Shown here one piece after another: positions 43,991 through 54,399 of a stretch of 64,000 nt of DNA (positions are counted from its first letter, which is position 1; the number at the start of each line of letters is the position of its first letter). Source of the stretch: Aeoliella straminimaris (GTDB taxonomy: Bacteria > Planctomycetota > Planctomycetia > Pirellulales > Lacipirellulaceae); NCBI RefSeq assembly GCF_024054565.1, contig NZ_JAMXLR010000073.1, positions 62,001 through 126,000 of the forward strand. Direction: 5' to 3'. Position numbers and translations under genes: made by a program. The notes under the pieces are model-generated. The model was not told the DNA's origin. It saw only the letters and a list, made by a program, of their open reading frames with translations, and did not search any database.

Positions 43991-44968
43991 ATGAAAACTA
44001 CCGCCCTGGCCCTCCTGATCGGATTGTCGGCGTCGACGTTGCTAGCCCAGTCGGCCGACAGCGGTAACCCGGTGATCGAAGACTGCCAACTGTCGTTGCT
44101 GCCCGAGAACGAGATTGAGATCTCCGCCATCAAGGCGGGCATGCTCGAGCAGCTGAACGTGCACGAAGGCTCCATCGCCGAAGAGGGAGAGGTGATCGCC
44201 AAGCTGGACGACATCGAAGCCAGAATGCAGCTTCGCGTGGCCCAACAGAAGCAACAAGCGGCTGCCGATCGAGCGACGGACAAAGTGGAAGAGGAATACG
44301 CCGAGGCCGCGGCCGATGCCGCCGAGGCCGATCTGATCGACTTTCGCGCGGCCAACAACGCCGGTGTCGAAGGGGTCGTGGCCCCCACCGAATTGCGGGC
44401 CAAGGAACTCGAGCTGACGCGCGCCAAGCTGCAGATCAAGAAGGCCTTCAAGGACCGCCAACTGGCCATCAGCGACTGGCGGGTCGCCAAGGTCGAGACC
44501 GAAGCCGCCGACCTGGAAATCACGCGCCGCCGGGTGACCGCTCCGTTCAGCGGTCAGGTGGTCGAGTTGTTTCGCAAGCAGGGCGAGTGGGTCGACCCCG
44601 GCGAGCCAATTCTGAAGTTTGTTCGCTACGACGTTCTGCAGTGCGATGGCTACGTGAACCTGGAGAAGTACGATCCCCGCGAAGTCGACGGCTGCGAAGT
44701 CACTATCGAGGTCCATGTGGGCCATGGACGCTTGGAGCAGGCCAAGGGCCGCATTACTTATGTCGAGCAGCAGGCCCGCAACGAAGGCTACTTCACCTAT
44801 CGCGTGGTCGCCAAGGTGCCCAACCATGTCGACCGCGGACGCTGGGCCCTGTATCCCGGTCTCAAGGCCACGATGACCATCCATCTGGGCACCGCCAACC
44901 AGGCCATGACCAGCCGCATCGAAGGACTCCCCAGCGTGGAACGCCGGGCGATGAACGAAGGACGATGA
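43991..44968 (+). CDS. HlyD-family periplasmic adaptor
   Basis: Protein of 325 residues; GAGG six bases before ATG 43991. A signal peptide ends near LLAQSA. The lipoyl halves are ISAIKAGMLEQLNVHEGSIAEEGEVIAKLDD and VTAPFSGQVVELFRKQGEWVDPGEPILKFV, separated by an Ala/Glu-rich coiled-coil hairpin (about 85-175) that would dock to an outer-membrane channel. It lies between the GAF-HlyD gene and the M50-HlyD gene. No RND pump, ABC exporter or TolC homologue is encoded nearby. Confidence 0.82.
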   Translation: MKTTALALLIGLSASTLLAQSADSGNPVIEDCQLSLLPENEIEISAIKAGMLEQLNVHEGSIAEEGEVIAKLDDIEARMQLRVAQQKQQAAADRATDKVEEEYAEAAADAAEADLIDFRAANNAGVEGVVAPTELRAKELELTRAKLQIKKAFKDRQLAISDWRVAKVETEAADLEITRRRVTAPFSGQVVELFRKQGEWVDPGEPILKFVRYDVLQCDGYVNLEKYDPREVDGCEVTIEVHVGHGRLEQAKGRITYVEQQARNEGYFTYRVVAKVPNHVDRGRWALYPGLKATMTIHLGTANQAMTSRIEGLPSVERRAMNEGR

Positions 44969-45025
44969 GCGGAGAGAACGTGCTAATGGATTTGGCGTTC
45001 ATCGCTGCTCGCTGCTCGTCGTAGC

Positions 45026-45047
45026 CCATCGCGGCGATTCGCGATGG
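45026..45047 (+). other. Hairpin between the HlyD and M50 genes
   Basis: CCATCGCG (45026-45033) pairs perfectly with CGCGATGG (45040-45047), 40 bases before the GTG of the M50 gene. There is no U-tract, so it is more likely a processing or translational element than a terminator. Confidence 0.4.
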
Positions 45048-45086
45048 ATAGGAATGCTATCCCGATAACACATTTTCCCACCTCCC

Positions 45087-47369
45087 GTGCCTTCCACAAC
45101 GCTTGCCGATAGCCTGGTTTCGAGTTCGTCCAGGCCGCTCCCCATTCGGGCGCGGCCCGATCTCGAAGCGCGCAAGCAGCGCTACCAGGGACGCATCTAT
45201 TGGGTGGTGAAAGACCCGGTGGGCCTGCAGTACTTCCGCTTCGAGGAAGAAGAGTTCGCCATCCTGCAGATGCTGGACGGCCAGGCCAGCCTCGACGAGA
45301 TTGCCGAGCGGTTCGAAGCCGAATTCCCACCGCAGACCATTCGTACCGAGGAACTGCAGCAGTTCATCGGCATGCTGCATCGCAGCGGCCTGGTGATTAC
45401 CAGCTCGGGCGGGCAGGGGGTGCAGCTCAAGAAGATTCGCGACGAGAAGGTGGGCAAGCAGCGGATTGCCAGCCTCAGCAACATCCTGGCCATTCGCTTC
45501 AAGGGGATCGACCCCGATCGCATCCTGAACGTCCTGCACAGCTACTTCTGGTGGTTCTGGACCAAGCAGATGCTGGTGTTGAACCTGTTGTTGATCACGT
45601 CGGCCGCGCTGTTGATTCTAGTGCAGTTCGACGTGTTTCAATCGAAGCTTCCCTCGTTCGAGGCATTCTTCTCCGCCCAAAACTGGCTACTGATGGCCGC
45701 CGTGCTGGCCTGCACCAAGATTCTGCACGAGTTCGGGCATGGGCTCAGTTGCAAGTATTTCGGCGGTGAGTGCCACGAAATCGGCGTCATGTTCCTGGTG
45801 CTCACGCCCTGTTTGTATTGCAACGTTTCCGACTCGTGGATGCTGCCCAACCGCTGGCATCGCGCGGCCATTGGCGCTGCCGGTATGTACGTAGAGCTCG
45901 TGCTGGCCTCGATCTGTACGTTCATCTGGTGGTTCAGCGAGCCGGGCCTGTTGAATTACATCTGTTTGAATGTGATGTTCGTCAGCTCTGTCAGCACCAT
46001 CCTGTTCAATGCCAACCCGCTGCTGCGTTACGACGGCTACTACATTCTGAGTGACATCATCGAGATTCCGAATCTCCGCCAGAAAGCTACGTCGATCCTC
46101 AGCCGCAAGCTCGGCCAATGGTGCCTGGGCATCGAGCCGCCGGACGATCCGTTCCTGCCGCAACGCAACCAGGCCTTCTTCGCCCTGTACAGCGTGGCGG
46201 CGGCCCTTTATCGCTGGGTGGTGCTGCTCTCGATTCTGTATTTTCTCAACAAGATCTTCGAGCCCTACGGACTCAAGATCCTGGGGCAGGCCATCGCCCT
46301 GATGTCCATCTACGGACTGGTGGTCATGCCGATCTGGAAGCTGTACAAGTATTTCAAGGTGCCTGGGAGGTTAGGGAAAGTGAAACGCTGGCGACTGGCA
46401 GTATCGACGGCGGTGGTAATCGTGGCGATCGTGGGCGTGATGAGCATTCCACTGCCGGCCTATGTCTATTCCGACCTGGTGGTGCAGCCGCTCGACTTCG
46501 AGAGCGTTATGGTCCGTGTCGATGGCGTGCTGGAGGAGGTGCCCGAAGGCATCGAGCCTGGTGCACATGTGGAGAAGGGCCAGGTGCTGGCCAAGCTGTC
46601 GAACCTCGAACTCGAAGTGGCCGTGCTGGAACTCGAGGGCCAACTGGAGATGAGCAAGGCGCGGCTCAACTCGCTCCGCACGCTCCGCAGTGTCGCCAAC
46701 AGCAAAGACCGCCAGGGCCTGGAGAGCGAAATCTCCTCCACCGCCAAACGCATCGATACCATCCAGTCGCAGCTCGAGCTGCAGCACGAAAACCTCGACC
46801 GCTTGACGATTCGCGCGCCTCGCTCGGGTGTGATCATTCCGCCGGAACTGGTGCCCGAGCCCAAGCAAACCGAAGGCCAGCTGAAAACCTGGTGGGGTAC
46901 ACCGCTCGACAAACGAAACATTGGCGCCACGCTCGAAACGGGCACCAAGTTCTGCAGTATCGGTGACCCGTCGGTGCTGGAAGCGCGCATGCTGATCGAG
47001 CAGGACTTTTCCTCCGAGGTAACCGTGGGCCAGACCGTATACGTGCTGCTGAACCAGTCGACGGCCGACAACCTGATGAAGATCGAGTACTACACCAGCC
47101 AGATTCGCGACGTGGAGAAAGGCAAGGAGGTGCCGGTCGCTCCCAGCCGACTGTCGAGCCTGAACGGCGGCCCGCTTCCCGCTCAGATGGACGCCCAGGG
47201 CGTGCCGCGTCCGCTGACGCCGCACTACTTCGCCTACGCCCTGTTGCCGCAGGACCAGGATCGCCTGCGGGTGGGCCTGGTGGGCATGGCCAAGATCGCC
47301 ATCCCCGACCGCACCCTCTGGGAGCGGCTGTACCGCTACGCCGCGCGGACGTTTAACTTCGATCTGTAA
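45087..47369 (+). CDS. M50 site-2-type protease with PqqD-like N-terminus and HlyD-like C-terminus
   Basis: Protein of 760 residues from GTG 45087. Residues about 30-115 resemble a PqqD/RRE winged helix (YWVVKDPVGLQYFRFEEEEFAILQMLDG). Membrane helices then carry the zinc motif HEFGH (H214, E215, H218) and the third-ligand motif NPLLRYDGYY (D316). After a last helix (about 440-460), residues 470-760 form a HlyD-like periplasmic arm with a coiled coil and a lipoyl half-motif TIRAPRSGVIIP. RRE domains bind peptide leaders in RiPP systems, M50 proteases cut within membranes, and HlyD arms guide export. One protein could therefore bind, cut and pass on a peptide. That reading is inference. Confidence 0.85.
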   Translation: MPSTTLADSLVSSSSRPLPIRARPDLEARKQRYQGRIYWVVKDPVGLQYFRFEEEEFAILQMLDGQASLDEIAERFEAEFPPQTIRTEELQQFIGMLHRSGLVITSSGGQGVQLKKIRDEKVGKQRIASLSNILAIRFKGIDPDRILNVLHSYFWWFWTKQMLVLNLLLITSAALLILVQFDVFQSKLPSFEAFFSAQNWLLMAAVLACTKILHEFGHGLSCKYFGGECHEIGVMFLVLTPCLYCNVSDSWMLPNRWHRAAIGAAGMYVELVLASICTFIWWFSEPGLLNYICLNVMFVSSVSTILFNANPLLRYDGYYILSDIIEIPNLRQKATSILSRKLGQWCLGIEPPDDPFLPQRNQAFFALYSVAAALYRWVVLLSILYFLNKIFEPYGLKILGQAIALMSIYGLVVMPIWKLYKYFKVPGRLGKVKRWRLAVSTAVVIVAIVGVMSIPLPAYVYSDLVVQPLDFESVMVRVDGVLEEVPEGIEPGAHVEKGQVLAKLSNLELEVAVLELEGQLEMSKARLNSLRTLRSVANSKDRQGLESEISSTAKRIDTIQSQLELQHENLDRLTIRAPRSGVIIPPELVPEPKQTEGQLKTWWGTPLDKRNIGATLETGTKFCSIGDPSVLEARMLIEQDFSSEVTVGQTVYVLLNQSTADNLMKIEYYTSQIRDVEKGKEVPVAPSRLSSLNGGPLPAQMDAQGVPRPLTPHYFAYALLPQDQDRLRVGLVGMAKIAIPDRTLWERLYRYAARTFNFDL

Positions 47370-47406
47370 TTGGGATGGCAGACCACCAGGTTGCACCCGA
47401 GATCGG

Positions 47407-49767
47407 TCAAAACCCCATGTGCTCGGTACGGGCGATGATCTCCTCCTGCAGTTCTTCCGACAGGTCACAGAAGTAGTCGCTGTAGCCGGCCACGCGAACG
47501 ATCAGATCTCGGTGCGCCGCGGGGTTCGCCTGGGCGCGGCGCAGGGTCTCGGCTTGCACGACGTTCAGCTGCACGTGGTGCCCGTCCATTTTGAAGTAAC
47601 CCCGCACCAGGCTGGCCACGGCGTTGATGCCGGTCTCGTCTTGCAGCAGGCTGGGTGTGAACTTCATGTTCAAGAGCGTGCCGCCCGTCTTGATGTGGTC
47701 CATCTTGGCAGCCGAACGCACCACGGCCGTGGGCCCGTGGCGATCGGCCCCCTGCACGGGCGAGATGCCCTCGGACAGCGGCAGCCCCGCCTGGCGGCCA
47801 TCGGCGGTGGCTCCCACGACCGAGCCAAAGTACACGTGGCATGTCGTCGGCAGCATCTCGATCTGGTAGCGACCCCCCTTGGTGTTGGGTCGGCCATCCA
47901 CGCGATCGAACACCGCCTGAAATGCGCGGCGCATTAGCGTGTCGGCGTAGTCGTCGTCGTTGCCATACTTCGGCGTGCGATGCAGCAACTGCTGCCGCAG
48001 CGGCTCATGCCCAGCGAAATCGGTATCAAGCACGCCGCAAAGCTCCTCTAGCGACAATTGCTGCTTGTCGAACACCAACTGCTGGATCGCCGCGAGGCTG
48101 TCGGTCAGACTGCCGATGCCAACGAACTGAATGAACGTGTGGTTGTACCGCGCACCCCCCGCGTTGTAGTCCTTGCCCTTCTTGATGCAGTCGTCTGTGA
48201 TCACCGACAGGAATGGCGCTGGCATCAACTGGGCGTACATCTGTTCGATAATCTGGTTGCCGCGAATCTTGATCTCCAGGAAGTGCTCCAACTGGCGGCA
48301 GAAAGCGTCGAACAGTTCGTCGAACGAACCCAAGGTATCCACCGACCCCGTTTGTGGTCCCAGTTGCTTGCCGCTTCGCGGGTCGACACCATTGTGCAGC
48401 GTGAGTTCCAGCACCTTCACCAGGTTGAAGTAACCCGTGAGAATGTAAGCCTCCTTGCCGAACGCCCCCGTCTCGACGCAGCCACTGCACCCGCCGGCGC
48501 GGGCGTCCTCGAGCGACTTGCCTTGGCGGACCTGCTCTTCCACCACCGCGTCCGCGTTGAAGATGGAAGGAAAGCCGTACCCTTTGCGGAGCACCCGCAG
48601 GGCGTGCTTCAGCACGGCGTCGGGCGTCTTGCGCGATAGTTGCACGTTGTTGCTGGGTTGCAGCAGGTGCATCTCGTCGATCACTTCGAGCAGCAGGTGC
48701 GTCAAGTCGTTCGAGCCATCCGAACCATCCGGTAGCAACCCTGCCAGGTTGATGTTGGCGAAGTCCGTATAAGTACCGCTCTCGGCCGCGGTGACACCCA
48801 CCTTAGGCGGCGCGGTGTGGTTATTGAACTTGACGAAGAACGCCTCGAGCAGTTCGCGGGCCGTGTCGCGGGTGAGCGAGCCATCGGCGAGACCCTGCTG
48901 ATAGAATGGCCACAGGTGCTGATCCAGATGACCCGGGCTGAAAGCGTCCCAGCCGTTGAGCTCGGTGATCACCGCCAGATGGCAGAACCAATACGCCTGC
49001 AGGGCTTCGTGAAAATCACGCGGCGGGTGGGCCGGCACATGGCGACAAACATCGGCGATCTTCGCCAGTTCCGCCCGCCGCTGTGCATCCGCTTCGCCTC
49101 GGGCCAACTCGTCGGCCAGTTCGGCGTGCCGCTCGGCAAATCGGATCACTGCGTCGCAGGTAATGTCCATCGCCCGCAGTTGTTCGCGCTTCTGGTAAAA
49201 GTTGCCATCGCTTGTGGCGTCGAGGGCCTCTAGAGCTTGGGCAATGTCGCGTTGAAAGTCGCGCATCCCTTTGCGATAGATCTTGTCGTCCAGCACGGTG
49301 TGCCCCGGCGCCCGCTGCTCCATGAACTCGGTGTAGAGACCCGCCTCGTAGGCATCGCACCATTCGGGCGACAGAGCAGCGAAGATCTTGTCACGCATCG
49401 TCCGCTCGCGCCAGTACGGAATGACCTCGTGCTCGTAGGTGTCGAGGCACTCCTGATCGACCGAGTACTGCGTCTTCGGCCGGCTATTGAGTGTCCGCAG
49501 ATCGTCCAGCGAGTGGCACGTCAGTTCGGGGTAAGTCGACACGGCCTTTGGTCGCGGACCACGTTCGCCGACGATCAGCTCGTCCGGCCCCAGGTAGATT
49601 GTCTTCTGCTGACAGAGGTTCAGGAACGACTTGGCCCGCATCACCGGTACCGAGTGCTTGCCGTCCTGTTCGCGGTAGAACTCGGTGATCAGCCGGGCTC
49701 GTTCGGCAGAGATGGCAGGAGAGACGTCCAAGCTGGACTGACGCAGACGCGTGGTTCGTTCGTTCAT
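47407..49767 (-). CDS. hypD: Glycyl radical enzyme, probable trans-4-hydroxy-L-proline dehydratase
   Basis: Protein of 786 residues. The radical motif RVAGYSDYF carries G761; the active-site loop GCSGCVETG carries C430 and E432. The Cys-to-Gly distance (331) and length match HypD of Clostridioides (C434, G765, 789 residues, from memory). The adjacent AFGKEAYILTGYFNLVKVLELTLHNG is HypD-like. HypD dehydrates trans-4-hydroxyproline to pyrroline-5-carboxylate under anaerobic conditions. Alternatives are glycerol, propanediol or isethionate enzymes; the loop favours HypD. The activase gene lies 16 bases upstream on the same strand. No proC is adjacent. Confidence 0.8.
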   Translation of the reverse strand: MNERTTRLRQSSLDVSPAISAERARLITEFYREQDGKHSVPVMRAKSFLNLCQQKTIYLGPDELIVGERGPRPKAVSTYPELTCHSLDDLRTLNSRPKTQYSVDQECLDTYEHEVIPYWRERTMRDKIFAALSPEWCDAYEAGLYTEFMEQRAPGHTVLDDKIYRKGMRDFQRDIAQALEALDATSDGNFYQKREQLRAMDITCDAVIRFAERHAELADELARGEADAQRRAELAKIADVCRHVPAHPPRDFHEALQAYWFCHLAVITELNGWDAFSPGHLDQHLWPFYQQGLADGSLTRDTARELLEAFFVKFNNHTAPPKVGVTAAESGTYTDFANINLAGLLPDGSDGSNDLTHLLLEVIDEMHLLQPSNNVQLSRKTPDAVLKHALRVLRKGYGFPSIFNADAVVEEQVRQGKSLEDARAGGCSGCVETGAFGKEAYILTGYFNLVKVLELTLHNGVDPRSGKQLGPQTGSVDTLGSFDELFDAFCRQLEHFLEIKIRGNQIIEQMYAQLMPAPFLSVITDDCIKKGKDYNAGGARYNHTFIQFVGIGSLTDSLAAIQQLVFDKQQLSLEELCGVLDTDFAGHEPLRQQLLHRTPKYGNDDDYADTLMRRAFQAVFDRVDGRPNTKGGRYQIEMLPTTCHVYFGSVVGATADGRQAGLPLSEGISPVQGADRHGPTAVVRSAAKMDHIKTGGTLLNMKFTPSLLQDETGINAVASLVRGYFKMDGHHVQLNVVQAETLRRAQANPAAHRDLIVRVAGYSDYFCDLSEELQEEIIARTEHMGF

Positions 49768-49783
49768 GACAGAAAAGGGTCGG

Positions 49784-50695
49784 CTACGTTACGTACACTT
49801 CGTTGATCCCAAACGATTGGAAGAGCTCTGCGGCGTGCTGCATGGTTTCGTTAGTGGGGGCGGTGGCCGTGTGCGAAGAGCTCGATTTGCCAATCCGCTC
49901 GTGCTTGTGGCTGCCAAGCGGATGGTACGAGAGTAAGTCTACTCTTTGGATGCCATGGATCGTAGAGACAAATTGTGCCATCGCCTCGAGTTCAGCGGTC
50001 GAATCGTTCACGCCGGTTACCACCGGAATGCGAATCCAGACGTTCGTGTGAACGCGGCCTAAGGCGACAAGGTTGTCCAGTATTCGCACGTTCGATACGC
50101 CAGTGTGCTCGCGATGCACCGCGTCGTCCATCGCCTTCAAGTCGTAAAGGAACAGATCGGTAACGGGTGCAATCGATATCAGTGCCTGCTGGTCGCAATA
50201 ACCGCAGGTATCGACCGCGGTGGGAATGGCTTGCTCGCGGCAGGCTAAGAGCAGCGCATGGACGAAGTCGGTTTGCATCAACGGCTCGCCGCCGGACACC
50301 GTGACCCCTCCGCCCGACTCCTCGAAGAACAATCGGTCTTTGGCGACTTCCGCCATCACCTCGGCCACAGATTGGCGATCGCCCAGCAGGTTCCGCCCAC
50401 CGGTGGGGCACACCTCGACGCACTCGCCGCACACTGTGCAATGTTCCCTGTCGTTCAGCGGCCCGGGGCATTCTGCGAGGGGCGAGTTGTGCGGACAGGC
50501 CGACCAGCACTTGCCGCACGACACGCACACGGCCGGATTGATGGCCAGCTCTGTGCCCTTGGCTTGGCTCTCGGGATTGTGGCACCACCAACACCGCAGC
50601 GGGCAGCCCTTCAGGAAGACGGTGGTCCGGATGCCGGGCCCGTCTTTCACCGAATACCGCTGGATGTTGAACACATTGCCGTAGATGTTGGGCAT
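49784..50695 (-). CDS. Glycyl radical enzyme activase
   Basis: Radical-SAM protein of 303 residues. The SAM cluster motif is CPLRCWWC near residue 30. An inserted ferredoxin-like domain has two 4Fe-4S Cys sets: [11 protein letters not shown] and [25 protein letters not shown] is the SAM-binding GGE region. The enzyme installs the glycyl radical on its partner, here the next gene downstream, only 16 bases away. ATG 50695 ([21 protein letters not shown]) matches usual activase N-termini; a longer frame from 50827 is not supported. Confidence 0.92.
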   Translation of the reverse strand: MPNIYGNVFNIQRYSVKDGPGIRTTVFLKGCPLRCWWCHNPESQAKGTELAINPAVCVSCGKCWSACPHNSPLAECPGPLNDREHCTVCGECVEVCPTGGRNLLGDRQSVAEVMAEVAKDRLFFEESGGGVTVSGGEPLMQTDFVHALLLACREQAIPTAVDTCGYCDQQALISIAPVTDLFLYDLKAMDDAVHREHTGVSNVRILDNLVALGRVHTNVWIRIPVVTGVNDSTAELEAMAQFVSTIHGIQRVDLLSYHPLGSHKHERIGKSSSSHTATAPTNETMQHAAELFQSFGINEVYVT

Positions 50696-50863
50696 AGTCG
50701 AATCTCGTACCGCAGCGAGTGACGGTTCCATTCTAACTGCGAACCGTGGCTTGGCGTAGAGATGCGTCCGCCTCTGGAGGGACGAACACTTCGTGCAATT
50801 CGGGCGCGATTCGTCTACATTGGGCAACGTTGCAGGCGTAACCTACTGCAATCAAGGTTCTGT

Positions 50864-52261
50864 ATGCAAAGCAAACTCTTCCACGGTTCGCTGGCGACCC
50901 GCGGCTTCGCACTTGCCATCGCCCTCTTGCTCAGTCCAGCGGCCTGCGCGACGCCCACCGATCAACAGGCGTCCGATGGCAAAGGACTGTTCCTGCCCGA
51001 GAAGATCGGCCGCGTCCCGGACGACAACGACTTCGACGATCCCGAAAGCGACTATTGCTTCGACCGGATGGTCCAGGGGCCGAACGTCGCCATCTTCTGG
51101 CACAAGGAGTATGGCGAAGATCCGATGGCCAACCCCAACGAGCGGCGGCGGTTCGACGTTCAGAAGATGCTCAGCGAATGCGAGCGGTTCTACGACTACT
51201 ACGTCGACGAACTGGAAGTCGTGAAGAAGGGCGATTCGATCAGCGACGACTACAAGCTGCTGATCTTCGTGTTCGGCGGCGACGAGGGTACCGCCTACGG
51301 CGGCGGCATCGAAGGCAAGGTCGGCGCCCTGTGGACGCCGGCCGTGCGGGTGAATCGCGAGCCGTATGGCGTGCTGGCTCACGAAATGGGTCACAGCTTC
51401 CAGTTCATGTCCCGCGTCGATGCGGGCACCGGAGCTGGCGGACCGATTGCCGAGATGTCGGCCCAGTACCTGTTGTGGCAGGTCTATCCCGACTGGATGA
51501 CGTTCGAGAACTACCACCTGGTCGACTTCATGAAGAAGACGCACTTTGCGCTGTTCCACGCCACGAACATGTACCATTCGCCCTACGTGCTGGAGTACTG
51601 GGCCGGCAAGCATGGCAAGACCTTCTACGGCGAACTGAACCGCCAAACACGCCGCGGCGAAGACGTGGTGACCACCTACAAGCGGATGAACGACCTGACG
51701 CAGGAGGAGTTCAACGACGAGATGTTCGACGCCTCGCGGCGGTTCATCACCTGGGATCTGCCACGCGTGGAAGAGGTGGCCCGCCGGTATGCCAATCAGC
51801 ACCAGTGTGCCCTCCAACCGGCGGAAGACGGTTGGTACCGCATCTCGCCTGATCGCTCGCCGCAGGATTACGGCTACAACGGCATCCAGCTCAATGTGCC
51901 GGACGAAGGCACCACAGTCGAGCTGGAGTTCAAGGGCCTCACCGTCGCCGCAGGTGCCGACTCGGAGAACGCGGAGAAGGCTGGCTGGCGGTACGGCTTC
52001 GTGGCCTACCTGAAGGACGACAGCCGCGTCTACGGCGACGTCTACCGAGATGCCGACGGTAAGGCGACGTTCGAGGTGCCGGCGGAAACCGAGCACTTAT
52101 GGCTGGTGGTGATGGGTGCACCCACCGAGCATTCGCCTCCCGTGATGCGCCGCGGCCGTCGCCGGCCCGGGCAGAACGTGCCCGAGGCCGAGTGGCCGTA
52201 TCAGATCAAGCTGACCGGTACGATGCTCGACGAGTCGTGCGTGTCCATTCCCAAGGAATAA
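50864..52261 (+). CDS. Secreted metallopeptidase-like protein (DUF6055-like)
   Basis: Protein of 465 residues; ATG 50864, signal peptide ending near ACATP (a Cys there could allow lipidation). The motif VLAHEMGHSFQ (H173, E174, H177) is a zincin active site. Flanking sequence (VAIFWHKEYGEDP, AEMSAQYLLWQVYPDWMTFEN, HSPYVLEYWAGKHG) recalls DUF6055 proteins, a family of likely extracellular peptidases. Residues about 335-465 form a beta-rich domain. The next gene is a CE15 esterase 33 bases downstream, so the pair may be co-transcribed. Substrate unknown. Confidence 0.78.
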   Translation: MQSKLFHGSLATRGFALAIALLLSPAACATPTDQQASDGKGLFLPEKIGRVPDDNDFDDPESDYCFDRMVQGPNVAIFWHKEYGEDPMANPNERRRFDVQKMLSECERFYDYYVDELEVVKKGDSISDDYKLLIFVFGGDEGTAYGGGIEGKVGALWTPAVRVNREPYGVLAHEMGHSFQFMSRVDAGTGAGGPIAEMSAQYLLWQVYPDWMTFENYHLVDFMKKTHFALFHATNMYHSPYVLEYWAGKHGKTFYGELNRQTRRGEDVVTTYKRMNDLTQEEFNDEMFDASRRFITWDLPRVEEVARRYANQHQCALQPAEDGWYRISPDRSPQDYGYNGIQLNVPDEGTTVELEFKGLTVAAGADSENAEKAGWRYGFVAYLKDDSRVYGDVYRDADGKATFEVPAETEHLWLVVMGAPTEHSPPVMRRGRRRPGQNVPEAEWPYQIKLTGTMLDESCVSIPKE

Positions 52262-52294
52262 TGCTCAACGAGATCGTTCGAAGGAGAATCTGCG

Positions 52295-53737
<1,443 letters not shown>

Positions 53738-54399
53738 GTGAGTAGGTGGAGGTTTGGGGGCCGCTGCTGGTTTATCGGCTGTTGCTTAAGTTGCAGGTGT
53801 TGAAAGGGGCCAAAGGTGACTTGTTGCCATCGGCATGCAGTAAGCCAGCAGCGTCACCCGTTTTTCAGAAACACGTCGTGTAAAAACTTCGCCGTAGAAT
53901 TCGCCCGGCCATCGGATCTAATGGAACTGCCGCCAGGAGCCGGGCTGGTTCTTTGACAATTTGGTTGGCAGCAGGGGTGAGTGTGCCGTCTGTTCTCCCG
54001 GAAGCCTGCCCGCTGCGACGAGTTTTGGTCCACCTGCGGTTAACCAGGGGACAAAACTCGCTGGGCCTGGTGCTTTGACGACGTCGTAACTTGTTGTGGT
54101 AGAAGGAGTTACGAAAACGAGTGTGTCGAGAGCTGCCGGGGTTTTGTCCCTAGGAATCGCTGGAGGGGGCGATCGGGGTTGGGGGAAACGGCAACTTTTT
54201 ACTGACAAACAACTTAGGGCAAGGCGTTTTGGCCCGGTGGGGACAACCGTCGCGTGATAATCTGGGCGCAGGAAGGCTTGCCGGACGCTAGCTGTCGCCG
54301 GTGGGGGGGCTCCTTTCGCTCTCGCCTCGCGGGCGGGTGGCCGCTAGACTTCGCCCTTTGCGAGAATCGATTTTGGCATATCAGTGGCGAGGCGACGCA
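53738..54399. repeat. Repeat-containing intergenic region
   Basis: No gene is supported in 660 bases. CGAGTTTTG (54019-54027) and CAAAACTCG (54052-54060) form an inverted repeat that encloses a GGTTAACC palindrome (54038-54045). CGTAACT (54085-54091) and AGTTACG (54107-54113) form a second hairpin, and another GTTTTGTCCC occurs at 54141-54150. The GAGTTTTG phrase is shared with the repeats at 19545-19728. Confidence 0.55.
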
